Assembly: GCF_017654315.1 (NCBI RefSeq)
Contig: NZ_CP072203.1
Location: 3,472,001-3,536,000 of the forward strand
From: Gordonia polyisoprenivorans
GTDB lineage: Bacteria > Actinomycetota > Actinomycetes > Mycobacteriales > Mycobacteriaceae
DNA length: 64,000 nucleotides
Direction of reading: 5' to 3'
Positions 1 through 8,354 of the stretch are shown in pieces (the first letter of the stretch is position 1; each line of letters starts with the position of its first letter). The translations under genes and the position numbers were made by a program. A model generated the notes under the pieces. The model ran no database searches. It was not told the origin of the DNA and worked only from the letters and a program-made list of their open reading frames with translations.

Positions 1-162
1 TCTCGCGATCTGCGGCACAAGCGGTCGATGGCAGCGCGTGAATATCGGCTGGGCCGTGAGGCCCTCGCCCGTCACGTGGCTGGGGCTCCGCTCTGGCAGG
101 TGCACGAGTGCGTCTTCGGGGTGCTGGCGCTGGAATCCGAGCCCGTCGACACCCGCCTGTGA
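1..162 (+). CDS. C-terminal fragment of an unidentified protein
   Basis: The first reading frame is open from base 1 to a TGA at 160-162 and encodes 53 residues, ending ESEPVDTRL. The gene enters from the left, so its start and most of its length are missing. The fragment is charged at first (SRDLRHKRSMAAREYRLGRE) and then mixed, with no recognisable motif. It ends 4 bases before the end of the convergent monooxygenase gene, which supports it being a real gene end and not chance. I do not recognise the family. Confidence 0.5.
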   Translation, partial: SRDLRHKRSMAAREYRLGREALARHVAGAPLWQVHECVFGVLALESEPVDTRL

Positions 163-166
163 GCAC

Positions 167-1915
167 TCACATCATGTGTTCGGGATGGACGTGGGTGGGC
201 ATCAACTGCAGCATCGACATCCGAAACGCCATCTCGCGGCGGTTGTCGACGAGTTCGGAATACAGGTCGGTGAGGGCGGCGTCGCCGAGATTGTGCGGCC
301 CCACCACGCGATAACAGGAAGGGTTGAAGCTGCCGAACCACAACTGGATGAACAGCTTCGGGTTGGTGAGCATCATCCGCATCGGGATCAGGCACCCGAT
401 CTCACGCGCGAGCGCGTCGAGGTAGAGCACCTGGGACGGGATCGCTTCGGTGTGCCGAGGGCTCAACGCCGTCCAGTACTCCTCCCACTCCTTCTCACGC
501 CCGATGCGTTCGTCGATGTCGGCGGGCGGGGTGAGTGCGCCGCTGAGCACCCGGGCGAAGTAGCGTGCCTGCATCTCCGCGCACACCGGGATCCCGCCGG
601 AGAACGGACGCACGAAGCCGATGAAGGCCACCGTGCCCTGATGCTCCGGATGCAGGAAGTGCTTGTACAGGTTGCGCACGTTGCCGTCCTTGACCTGGAG
701 GTCGCCGATCGACAACGACTCCTTGGTGAAACCGGTACACAGCACCACCGTGTCGTACTCGGCGGAGGTGCCGTCGCCGAAGGTGATCGTGGTGCCCTCC
801 GAGTGAGAGAGCCCGCGGTCGTTGAGTGTCACCCGGCCGCTCACCAGGTGCGGGATGAAACTGACGTTCTTGCAGAAGATGGTGCGTTGTGCCCAGCTGC
901 CATCGGGATGGGACCGTCGATTCCACGTCCGGATCAGTTCGAAATTCGCGTCGTCGTGCACGGTGCCCACGTCGAGTTTGGGCGGGAACATCGGCTCGCC
1001 CATCGGATTCAGTGCGGACTTCGGTCGGCGGCGGGCGGGAACGAGTCGTTCGCTCGCCACCCGGACCGCGCCGAGCGCCGTCGTCACCACCCCGAAGACG
1101 ACCGAGAACGCGAGGAACACGGCCTTGGCGATCGTGCTCGTTCCCCAGAACGTGTCGAGGACGAACGGCTCGTCGCTCGAGCGGCGCAGCATCTCGTGAT
1201 GATGAGACCGGACGGTTCCGTGGTCGGTGGTGCGGTCGCCGTTCATGATTCGGGGCAGCAGGTAGTTGTAGGAGCGGATCGACAGCGTCGCCTCGGCGGC
1301 GACGTCGCCCACCTCGCGCACGATGTCGGCACCGGACTCGGCGAGCCCGACGATCAGGACGCGCTTGCCGCGGAAACGTTCGTTGTTGCGGTACTCGCTG
1401 GAGTGCACGATCTCTCCGGTGAATCCCTCGAGCTCGGCGATGTCGCGATTCGGTGTGGCAAACGGCCCCGAGCACACCGCGACCGCGTCGAACCTCTCGG
1501 CACGGACGGCTCCCGCGGCGTCTCCGCCGTCGCGCACATCGACCCGCCACGTCGCGCCGTCACGGGTGACATCGACGACCTCATGACCGGCACGGATGTG
1601 CTCGAACAGACTGAAACGCTCGGCGTATCCCTTCAGGTAGTCGAAATATTGCGCGCGCGAATAGAACTCGCGCTCACCACGACTACCGTCGCTGACGTGG
1701 GGATGATCGGAGTAGGCCATCAGCTTCATCGAGATGGTCAGCATCAGGTTGTCGTAGGCCTTCATCTGCTCGGCATCCGCACCATCGGCGTCGCGCAGCC
1801 AGATTCCGCCGACATACGGGTTCTTCTCGAAACAGACCACCTCATGGCCCTCGTCGAGGAGTTGTTTGATGGTCGTGAGACCGCACGGACCGGCGCCGAC
1901 CACGCAGACCTTCAT
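167..1915 (-). CDS. Flavin-containing monooxygenase (class B FMO family)
   Basis: This 582-aa protein is a predicted FAD/NADPH-dependent monooxygenase that would oxygenate a nucleophilic N or S, or a ketone. An FAD-binding GAGPCG lies at residues 7-12. The FMO fingerprint FxGxxxHxxxY is complete at 165-175 (FTGEIVHSSEY). The NADPH Rossmann motif at 190-195 is GLAESG, with Ala in place of the usual second Gly. Residues about 262-285 form an unusual hydrophobic stretch (AKAVFLAFSVVFGVVTTALGAV) that could anchor the protein to the membrane. The ATG is preceded by AAGGA. An IdeR-like box lies 61 nt upstream. The substrate is unknown. Co-regulation with the aminohydroxybenzoate-type genes makes an N-oxidation possible, but that is inference. 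Confidence 0.85.
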   Translation of the reverse strand: MKVCVVGAGPCGLTTIKQLLDEGHEVVCFEKNPYVGGIWLRDADGADAEQMKAYDNLMLTISMKLMAYSDHPHVSDGSRGEREFYSRAQYFDYLKGYAERFSLFEHIRAGHEVVDVTRDGATWRVDVRDGGDAAGAVRAERFDAVAVCSGPFATPNRDIAELEGFTGEIVHSSEYRNNERFRGKRVLIVGLAESGADIVREVGDVAAEATLSIRSYNYLLPRIMNGDRTTDHGTVRSHHHEMLRRSSDEPFVLDTFWGTSTIAKAVFLAFSVVFGVVTTALGAVRVASERLVPARRRPKSALNPMGEPMFPPKLDVGTVHDDANFELIRTWNRRSHPDGSWAQRTIFCKNVSFIPHLVSGRVTLNDRGLSHSEGTTITFGDGTSAEYDTVVLCTGFTKESLSIGDLQVKDGNVRNLYKHFLHPEHQGTVAFIGFVRPFSGGIPVCAEMQARYFARVLSGALTPPADIDERIGREKEWEEYWTALSPRHTEAIPSQVLYLDALAREIGCLIPMRMMLTNPKLFIQLWFGSFNPSCYRVVGPHNLGDAALTDLYSELVDNRREMAFRMSMLQLMPTHVHPEHMM

Positions 1916-1975
1916 GGGATGTCCTTCGAGATGCGAGTCGGGGCACTGCCGCCGACACCCGGCACCGGATTGGTG

Positions 1976-1994
1976 TTAGGCGAGGCTAACATTA
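1976..1994 (-). promoter_or_regulatory. IdeR/DmdR-type iron box upstream of the FMO gene
   Basis: TTAGGCGAGGCTAACATTA matches 15 of 19 positions of the actinobacterial iron-box consensus TTAGGTTAGGCTAACCTAA. It is 61 nt upstream of the FMO start and lies between that gene and the lycopene cyclase gene, so the FMO gene probably has its own iron-repressed promoter. Confidence 0.7.
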
Positions 1995-2075
1995 GTTATC
2001 GGGCGCCCTCAATCCGCACCCGCAACACGGGACCAAGGTCCCGCGGAATCGGCGACGAGCTCTCCGTGGCGCCGA

Positions 2076-3227
2076 TCAGGCGCGGCCGCGCATCGTTCGT
2101 CGGACCAGGGTCGTGCGGGTGGGTTGATCGAGGGCCGCGAACACCCGGCGCATCGCGGCGAGGGTGCCCGTGAGGTCGGTGCGTTCGCTCAGGTAGCTGC
2201 GCTGTGACTCGAGCGGCAACGCGAGAAAGGCGTCGAAGAACCGAACCGTCTGCACGGGGTCGAGACCCAGCAGGACGGCGGCCCCGCGCAGGCGCAGACG
2301 CCACACCTGCCGTGCTCGCCACGGCCACAACACCTCCGAGGTGTCCTCGTCATCGGCGACCGCCCGTGCCGCGGTATCGGCCCAACGCAGCGCGGTCGCC
2401 ACACCGTATCCGGTGGTCGGGTTCACGAATCCGCCTGCGGCGCCGAATCTCAGCGGCTCCAGACGCCACGGGGTGGGCGAGGCGATGAGTACCGGGAAGG
2501 ACACCCGCTCCCGGTGCCGTGCCCCCTCGCCGGTGATGCCGTGGCCGGCCAGGCGGGTGGTGAGGCGGTCGGCGAGTTCGGCGACCGGCAGCGCCGGGCG
2601 GCCGATCAGGCAGGTCTCCTCGAGAAGGATCGCGTCGTCGCCGACGGGTACGGCGTAGAGGAACGACGGCGCCGCTCCGCGGGGGCTCCACGGCGGACCT
2701 TCTCGCGGCGCTCGCCAGTCCATGAGGACCGCCTCGGCGCCGTCGAGGACCGGCGCCGCCTCGTCGCGGCCGACCACGATGCCGAACGCGGTCTGGCGCG
2801 GGGCCGCCCGGGCCGACGGGCCGTCGGCTGCCGCGCCACGACAATCGAACACCGTCGCGCCCCGATGAACCTTGCCGTCGTCGGTGATCACCCGGTCGGC
2901 GGCGACGTGGCGCGTTCGTGCCTCGACGACGTCGACACCGTCGAGGTGCAGGCGTCGCTGCAGCCCGACCGTGTCGAAGACGCTGTAACCGCGCGGGATG
3001 TGACGCCGGTGGATCGCATGGGCGGCCACCGACGCCGTCCGCGCTGCGATCACCGAGTCGTCGAGCCAGGCCGGTAGCTCGTCGGTCCACGCTGCATACG
3101 TTGCCGTCCAGCGTCGTTCGACGCGCGAGTCGATGAGCGTCACCGGTACGCCGTGATGGGCGAGCCGATGGGCCAGCGCCCGACCGGCAGGTCCCGCACC
3201 GACGACGATTGCCGTCCGGCCTCTCAT
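2076..3227 (-). CDS. Lycopene beta-cyclase family flavoprotein
   Basis: This 383-aa protein resembles CrtY/CrtL lycopene cyclases, which close the psi ends of lycopene to beta-ionone rings using reduced FAD. An N-terminal dinucleotide fold carries GAGPAG at 11-16. Family hallmarks follow in order: the TYAAWTDELPAW segment, FLYAVPVGDDAILLEET with the EET acidic motif, and GAAGGFVNPTTGY near residue 270. The length is normal. No other carotenoid gene (crtE, crtB, crtI) is in the window, so it would act on lycopene made elsewhere. It lies 51 nt downstream of the SDR gene on the same strand and is probably cotranscribed with it. Confidence 0.85.
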   Translation of the reverse strand: MRGRTAIVVGAGPAGRALAHRLAHHGVPVTLIDSRVERRWTATYAAWTDELPAWLDDSVIAARTASVAAHAIHRRHIPRGYSVFDTVGLQRRLHLDGVDVVEARTRHVAADRVITDDGKVHRGATVFDCRGAAADGPSARAAPRQTAFGIVVGRDEAAPVLDGAEAVLMDWRAPREGPPWSPRGAAPSFLYAVPVGDDAILLEETCLIGRPALPVAELADRLTTRLAGHGITGEGARHRERVSFPVLIASPTPWRLEPLRFGAAGGFVNPTTGYGVATALRWADTAARAVADDEDTSEVLWPWRARQVWRLRLRGAAVLLGLDPVQTVRFFDAFLALPLESQRSYLSERTDLTGTLAAMRRVFAALDQPTRTTLVRRTMRGRA

Positions 3228-3278
3228 CTCAGCCCCCTCACCCCGGCACCCTCACTCCCCGGGCCCGCGCCGCGTCAT

Positions 3279-4076
3279 TCACACAGCACCGGTGGCCAGG
3301 AGGCCACCGTCGATCCGCAGGGTCTCGCCGGTGATCCACGACGAGCCGTCGCCGGCCAGGAACGCCGCTGCGGCGGCGATGTCTTCGGTTTCCCCGAGGC
3401 GACCGAGCGGGTACCGCGCGATCGCCTTGGCCTCGTTGTCACCGCTGATGAGCACATCGGCGAACTTGGTCCGGACGATGGCGGGGGCGATGGCGTTGAC
3501 CCGGATCCCGGACGGTCCGAGCTCCCAGGCGAGTTCCTCGGTCAGCCGGATCAATGCGGCCTTGGATGCGCCGTAGGCGGCGATCACGCCGGTCGACCGC
3601 AGGCCGGCCACCGACGCCACGTTGATCACCGCGCCGCCGTGCTCGGCCATGCCCGCCCGATAGGCCTCCTGGACGAAGCCCAGCGCGGCAACCACGTTGG
3701 TGTCGAACGTCTTTCGGACGGCGTCGAGATCGGCGTCCATCAGCGGTCCCGCGGTCGGTGCGATGCCGGTGTTGTTGACCAGGATGTGGATTCCTCCGTT
3801 CGACACGGCCGCCGCGACGGCCTCCGTCCGATGCGCGGGGTCTCCGGTGTTGCCGGGCACCGCGGTGACCCGCGCATCGGCGACGGAGGTGCGAATCTGC
3901 CGGGCGGCGTCCTCGAGGGCGTCGGGCTTGCGGCCGGTGATGACGACCGCGGCTCCGCGGCGGGCCAGTTCGGTGGCGATGCCCAGTCCGATTCCCCGGC
4001 TGGAGCCGGTGACGAGGGCGGAGCGACCCGTGAGGTCGGGTGCGGGAAATGAAGTGGTGGCGGTCACAGGAGTCAC
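3279..4076 (-). CDS. Short-chain dehydrogenase/reductase
   Basis: This 265-aa protein is a classical SDR oxidoreductase with the cofactor motif TGSSRGIG at 23-30, the structural NNTG at 101-104, and the catalytic pair Tyr168/Lys172 in YGASK. The C-terminal IDGG is also typical. The substrate cannot be read from the sequence. It is the first gene of a leftward unit with the cyclase. It is divergent from a glycosyltransferase operon across a 106-nt gap that contains an IdeR-like box, so it could be iron-regulated. Confidence 0.85.
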   Translation of the reverse strand: MTPVTATTSFPAPDLTGRSALVTGSSRGIGLGIATELARRGAAVVITGRKPDALEDAARQIRTSVADARVTAVPGNTGDPAHRTEAVAAAVSNGGIHILVNNTGIAPTAGPLMDADLDAVRKTFDTNVVAALGFVQEAYRAGMAEHGGAVINVASVAGLRSTGVIAAYGASKAALIRLTEELAWELGPSGIRVNAIAPAIVRTKFADVLISGDNEAKAIARYPLGRLGETEDIAAAAAFLAGDGSSWITGETLRIDGGLLATGAV

Positions 4077-4129
4077 CTTATCGACTTCGGGTCGGCAGCC
4101 GTCTGTGTGGCACCGCCGGCACCTGGGAA

Positions 4130-4148
4130 TTTGCTTAGGCTATCCTCA
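4130..4148 (+). promoter_or_regulatory. IdeR/DmdR-type iron box in the SDR/glycosyltransferase divergent promoter
   Basis: TTTGCTTAGGCTATCCTCA matches 15 of 19 iron-box positions. It is 34 nt upstream of the glycosyltransferase start at 4183 and 53 nt upstream of the divergent SDR start at 4076, so one site could control both units. Confidence 0.65.
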
Positions 4149-4182
4149 TCACGAAGTCTGGGCAAGGTTGGGAGAGGGGCGC

Positions 4183-5175
4183 ATGAGGGTGAGGCCGACC
4201 GTCGGCGTCGTGATCCCTGTGTACCGGTGCGCGCCCTATGTTCGCGGCTGCCTCGAATCGGTTCTGGCGCAGACCTTTCCCGTCGACCAGATCGTACTCG
4301 TCGATGACCGGGGCGGCGACGACTCGGTTGCGCTGGCCCAGCGGGTACTGGCCGAGCACGAGCGCCCGCATACGCTCATTCGCCAACCCCGCAACGGCGG
4401 CCTGGGGCGGGCCCGCAACACCGGCCTGGCACAACTGGACACCGATCTCGTCTGGTTCCTCGACAGCGACGATCAGGCCGACCCCGACTTCGTGGAGCGC
4501 CTCGTCGACGCGATCGAGCGGCATGACGCGGCATTCGCCGTCACCCGTACCCGGCGCGTCGACGTCGACGGCAACGTCCTGCAGATCGACGAGGCGCCGC
4601 CACCGGCCGAGGTGCTCACCGGAGAGCACTATGCCCGCGAGATCCTCCGCGGCCGCGCGAAGGCGTACGCCTGTACCAAGATGTTCCGCCGCGAGATCCT
4701 CGGAACCCACCCGTGGGCACAGGATCAGGCCTACGAAGATGTCGCGACCAGTGTGCGGCTGGCATTGTCGGTGGACCGGGTGGCCACCGTGACCGAGCCG
4801 CTGTATCGCTATCTGTATCGGGAGGGCTCGTTGTCGACGGCCCTGAGTCCCTCGACGCTCGACCTCTTCCGCGTCGAAGCCGATGTGCGAGAGCTGATCT
4901 GCGGCGCCGACCGCGGGGTGGACTGGGCCCGCGACTTCGTGGGCTTCCGCTACCGCGAGGTGCTGACGTCGGTGGCCCACGTCGCGATGCGGTCGGCGCA
5001 TCACGGCCGGGCCGAACCGCCGTTGTATCGCACGGCGATCCGTCGGGTCCGCGCCGACATCACCCTGCACGATCTGCCGGCCCTGTGGGCCGGACGCCAT
5101 CTGCGCGAGGCGAGGTTCGCGGTGCTGATGAAGTTCGTGCCCGGCTTCTACTCGGCGGTGTTGCGATGGCGCTGA
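4183..5175 (+). CDS. GT2 family glycosyltransferase
   Basis: This 330-aa cytosolic GT-A enzyme transfers a sugar from a nucleotide donor to an unknown acceptor. It opens with VGVVIPVYRCAPYV, has the nucleotide-binding VLVDDRGGDDS around 39-48, and the metal-binding DSD at 94-96 (WFLDSDDQADP). No membrane helix is evident. The ATG at 4183 is chosen because GGAGAGGGG sits just before it, although the frame is open further upstream. The stop overlaps the next glycosyltransferase gene by 10 nt. An IdeR-like box lies upstream. Confidence 0.85.
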   Translation: MRVRPTVGVVIPVYRCAPYVRGCLESVLAQTFPVDQIVLVDDRGGDDSVALAQRVLAEHERPHTLIRQPRNGGLGRARNTGLAQLDTDLVWFLDSDDQADPDFVERLVDAIERHDAAFAVTRTRRVDVDGNVLQIDEAPPPAEVLTGEHYAREILRGRAKAYACTKMFRREILGTHPWAQDQAYEDVATSVRLALSVDRVATVTEPLYRYLYREGSLSTALSPSTLDLFRVEADVRELICGADRGVDWARDFVGFRYREVLTSVAHVAMRSAHHGRAEPPLYRTAIRRVRADITLHDLPALWAGRHLREARFAVLMKFVPGFYSAVLRWR

Positions 5176-6059
5176 CCGGGCGGGCGGACCCGCCGCTGGT
5201 GACGGTTCTGATGCCGGTGTACAACGCCGCCGACCACATCGAGGTGGCCGCGCGGTCGATTCTCGAGCAGTGCGTCGACGATCTGGAACTCCTGGTGATC
5301 GACGACGGCTCCACCGACGGCAGCGCCGAGGTGTTGCGCGCACTCGACGAACCACGCATACGTGTGGTGGGACAACCGAATTCGGGACTCGTGGCCGCCT
5401 TGAACCGTGGTCTCGACGAGGCCCGCGGCAGGTATCTGGCGCGTATGGATGCCGATGACATCTCGGCCCCCGGTCGGTTGCGTTCGCAACTACGGTGGTT
5501 CCGCCGGCATCCCGACGGGATCGCCTGCGGCACCGACTACGAGATGTTCGGATCGATGACCGGCCGCGTGCGGATGCCGCGCTCGGACAGGGCGTGCCGT
5601 CAGCGGCTGCTGCTGGCCGGAAGTCTGTGCGGCGCTTCGGTGATGATGCGCCGTGACGTCGTGACGGAGGCCGCTCTGCGGTTCGATCCGCAGTTCACCC
5701 ACGCCGAGGATTACGAGTTCTACGCACGGCTCTCGGCGTTCGGACGGATCGGCAACGTCGCGTCGGTGGGCTATCGGTACCGAATTCATCCGTCACAGGT
5801 GAGCAACCGGCACAGTGCCGAGCAGCGGGAGGCGCACCTGGCGATCGCGGCGGCGCACGCGCACCGCACCGGTGTGCGTGCCCTGCCGGATCACGTCGTC
5901 GGCGACCTGCTGTGGCCCGAGGGCGCCGGGGTGCTGCGGACCGCGGTGATCACCTCGGCGGCCGCAGCGCGGGCATTCCGGCGGAAACCGGGTGTCCAGA
6001 CGGCCCGTTTCTGTTCGCGTCGCGTCATCGAGGCGACGCTGGCTGCCCGACGTCGGTGA
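5166..6059 (+). CDS. GT2 family glycosyltransferase
   Basis: This 297-aa GT-A enzyme has LVTVLMPVYNAADHI at the N-terminus, the VIDDGSTDGS nucleotide-binding loop near 44-53, and the metal-binding DAD at 95-97 (RMDADDISAPGR). HAEDYEFYARL carries the ED typical of the acceptor/base region. It begins inside the last codons of the upstream glycosyltransferase gene (ATG 5166, stop 5175), so translation is probably coupled. Its 3' end overlaps the convergent flippase gene by 35 bp. Confidence 0.85.
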   Translation: MALTGRADPPLVTVLMPVYNAADHIEVAARSILEQCVDDLELLVIDDGSTDGSAEVLRALDEPRIRVVGQPNSGLVAALNRGLDEARGRYLARMDADDISAPGRLRSQLRWFRRHPDGIACGTDYEMFGSMTGRVRMPRSDRACRQRLLLAGSLCGASVMMRRDVVTEAALRFDPQFTHAEDYEFYARLSAFGRIGNVASVGYRYRIHPSQVSNRHSAEQREAHLAIAAAHAHRTGVRALPDHVVGDLLWPEGAGVLRTAVITSAAAARAFRRKPGVQTARFCSRRVIEATLAARRR

Positions 6060-7374
6060 CAACGGCGCCGAAGCCGCCGGGCGTCGCGACCCGCGGATCG
6101 TCCTCGCCGTCGGTGCGAGAAGTGTCCGACGGTGCGTCGTGCAGCATCGTGCGCACCCCGACGATCAGCGGCCGGGCCACCACCGCGAGGGTGATCACCG
6201 CCGCGAGCAGCGAGGCCACCGCGACGCCGAGTAGCCCGAGCGGATCGAGCAGCACCCACGCACCCCCGACGGTGGTGATCACCATGATCACCTGCGCGGT
6301 GACCATCCACCGCATCCGTCGTTGGAGCTGGGCGATCAAGAAGTAGGTCACCACAACGGTTTCCACGATCGATTCGACGGCCATGACGACCATCAGCGGC
6401 CCCGCCGCGTGGAAGTAGTCGCGGCCGGCGAGCAGCAGCACGACCGGCCCCCCGACCGCCAGTCCCGCCGCCACCACCCCGGTGACCAGTCCGAGCATCC
6501 GGCCCAGTCGCCGTAGCAGGGCCGGGCGGTCGGCGCCGGGAGCGGAGGCCTCGACGATGAACGCCGAACCGATCGACGCGCGCAGCATGCCGGCCGCCGA
6601 GCACATCGTCCACGCCAGGTTGAAATAGGCGTTCTGGGTGGTGTCGGTCTTGGCGACGACAACCAGCGGCAACGCCAGCGGTGTCACCGACGACACCAGC
6701 ATCAGGAAGAAGAACGCTCCCTGGAACGACAACAACTCGCGCCCCGCCGGTAGATCCGGGCGTTGGCCGCGGCGAGCGATCGCGGTACGGCAGGCACCGA
6801 ACACGAAGACGGCGGTGACCACGGCCGCCAGTAGCGCCCAGGATCCGGAGATGACCAGTGCCGAGGGCACACCGGCCAGAACGATGATGGGGACGATCTT
6901 GATCGCCGAGAGCGTGATGTTCTTGACCGCCACGGCCGGAGCGCGCCGCAGGCCGGTGAGGATGGGGTCGGTCAACGCGTAGAGCGCGAACACGACGACC
7001 ATCGCCACGAAGGCGATTCGTTCACCGGTGCTGTGCAGGATTCGGTCTCCGAGTCCGACGACGACGAATCCGATGGCGAGGACGATACCGGTGGCCGCGG
7101 TCAGCAGATACCCGCCGACGATGTAGCGCAGGGCGGCGCCGCCCGCGACCGGCAGGAACCGTTGGAATGCACCGCCGAGGGACAGACAGGCCAGTGAGGA
7201 CAGCACGGTCGCCGAGCTGATCACGGCGGAGGCCCGACCGACCTCGGCGGTGGGGAAGTGGTGCTCGGCGACGATCCAGTACACCAGCCCCAGCAACCCG
7301 GTACCCACCGAGCTGGCCATCAGGGCAGAAGCGTTGATCGTCAACCGATCCCGGGTGGCGAACCGGCCGATCAC
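6025..7374 (-). CDS. MOP-superfamily polysaccharide flippase
   Basis: This 449-aa polytopic membrane protein has roughly 12 predicted helices and the MATE/Wzx-like pattern of lipid-linked glycan exporters. Early helices read SVGTGLLGLVYWIVAEHHFP and VISSATVLSSLACLSLGGAFQRFLP. The second flippase at 14085 shares this layout (GLVYW, VI..AT, F/LERFLP). The start is GTG at 7374, overlapping the GT14 stop by 4 nt (GTGA), so it is the last gene of the aldolase-synthetase operon. It probably moves an undecaprenyl- or decaprenyl-linked product, or a glycoconjugate, outward. The substrate is unknown. Confidence 0.8.
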   Translation of the reverse strand: MIGRFATRDRLTINASALMASSVGTGLLGLVYWIVAEHHFPTAEVGRASAVISSATVLSSLACLSLGGAFQRFLPVAGGAALRYIVGGYLLTAATGIVLAIGFVVVGLGDRILHSTGERIAFVAMVVVFALYALTDPILTGLRRAPAVAVKNITLSAIKIVPIIVLAGVPSALVISGSWALLAAVVTAVFVFGACRTAIARRGQRPDLPAGRELLSFQGAFFFLMLVSSVTPLALPLVVVAKTDTTQNAYFNLAWTMCSAAGMLRASIGSAFIVEASAPGADRPALLRRLGRMLGLVTGVVAAGLAVGGPVVLLLAGRDYFHAAGPLMVVMAVESIVETVVVTYFLIAQLQRRMRWMVTAQVIMVITTVGGAWVLLDPLGLLGVAVASLLAAVITLAVVARPLIVGVRTMLHDAPSDTSRTDGEDDPRVATPGGFGAVVTDVGQPASPR

Positions 7375-8354
7375 GTGCGCACCCGAGCGGGCCGGGCGGT
7401 GTCTGTCGGGTCGTTGTCTAACGGGTCGCTGTCTGACGGGTCGCTGTCTGACGGGCCGGGCAGCGGCCCGGTGCGCCACGTCCAGCCCGAGGGCACCTTG
7501 CGGGCGAACAGGGCCGGGCCGTCCAGAGCGCGTCGCAGCGCCTCGACATCGAGATCCGGTGGCGAGACGCCGGCGGGATCGGTCCAGTCGATGTAGTGCT
7601 GCCCGTGGATGGTCACGTCGCTGTGTACGCAGTCGGACTCGGGATGCCGATAATTGTCGTGGACGCACTCGGCGTAGTTCTGCCCGATGGCCGATGCGCG
7701 AGCCGATCCCATGAGGATCGAGTGGAACACGATCTCGTCGGGGCACGAGGCGAACCGCAGATCCCGCAACCAGCCCGGGTCGTCGGCAAGGGTGCGGGCG
7801 ATGATCCCGATCGCCTCGTCGGTGAGCGACCACCAGTTGGACCCGCGGTAGAGGCGCCGTTCGACCGGTGGGCGGGGAATGCGACCGGACAGCCGGCGCA
7901 GGCCCGGATGGTCGGGAAAGTGATAACGGTCGACGGTCGCGCGGTGCGGTACGGAATCCAGTGCGCAGTCGACGCGCAGGAATTCGACGTCCCCGGACCA
8001 CGCGTCGATCAGCTGGGGCAGCGGCCGAAGCAGCAGGTCGGTCCCCGACAGCAACGAATGACGATGGTAGACACGGCCGGTCGCCATGGACGAAGCGAGC
8101 AGCCGTAGGCCGGCGGACACCAGGCTGATGCCACCCCAGCGCACCCGAATGCGGTCGCGGTCGGCGACGAAGCGCACCGGATGCACCGCCTCGGGCAGTG
8201 CCGCACCTACCGCCTCGTGGAACGGACGACTGTCGACGGCGCGGTCGATGTGGGCGTAGACGTCGATCTGCGGATGGTGCAGCGAGGCCACCAGATCGGC
8301 GAACAACGCGGGTTTGTCGTGCGCGACGATGTACACCGCGAACCGGGGAGTCAT
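7371..8354 (-). CDS. GT14-type (core-2/I-branching) beta-glycosyltransferase
   Basis: This 327-aa protein resembles bacterial members of the core-2/I-branching beta-1,6-N-acetylglucosaminyltransferase family. It has AVYIVAHDKPALF at the start, RVRWGGISLV, HSLLSGTDLLLRPL, GSNWWSLTDEAIG, CPDEIVFHSIL and HGQHYIDW followed by FARKV, in the usual family order. The C-terminal 30 residues are an acidic repeat (DSDPSDSDPLDNDP) from a 15-nt tandem repeat. The ATG overlaps the synthetase stop by 4 nt (ATGA). It would branch or cap a glycan, perhaps one that receives or carries the synthetase product. Confidence 0.8.
   Translation of the reverse strand: MTPRFAVYIVAHDKPALFADLVASLHHPQIDVYAHIDRAVDSRPFHEAVGAALPEAVHPVRFVADRDRIRVRWGGISLVSAGLRLLASSMATGRVYHRHSLLSGTDLLLRPLPQLIDAWSGDVEFLRVDCALDSVPHRATVDRYHFPDHPGLRRLSGRIPRPPVERRLYRGSNWWSLTDEAIGIIARTLADDPGWLRDLRFASCPDEIVFHSILMGSARASAIGQNYAECVHDNYRHPESDCVHSDVTIHGQHYIDWTDPAGVSPPDLDVEALRRALDGPALFARKVPSGWTWRTGPLPGPSDSDPSDSDPLDNDPTDTARPARVRT
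7408..7452. repeat. 15-nt in-frame tandem repeat, 3 copies
   Basis: Three consecutive 15-nt units (7408-7422, 7423-7437, 7438-7452; the last two identical, GGGTCGCTGTCTGAC) encode the Asp/Ser-Pro repeat at the C-terminus of the GT14 protein. Confidence 0.9.

Noticed and set aside
38..2173. A 711-codon open frame on the + strand opposite the FMO gene
   Set aside because: It is the antisense shadow of a clear FMO. The translation is rich in His, Arg, Glu and Gly without any domain.
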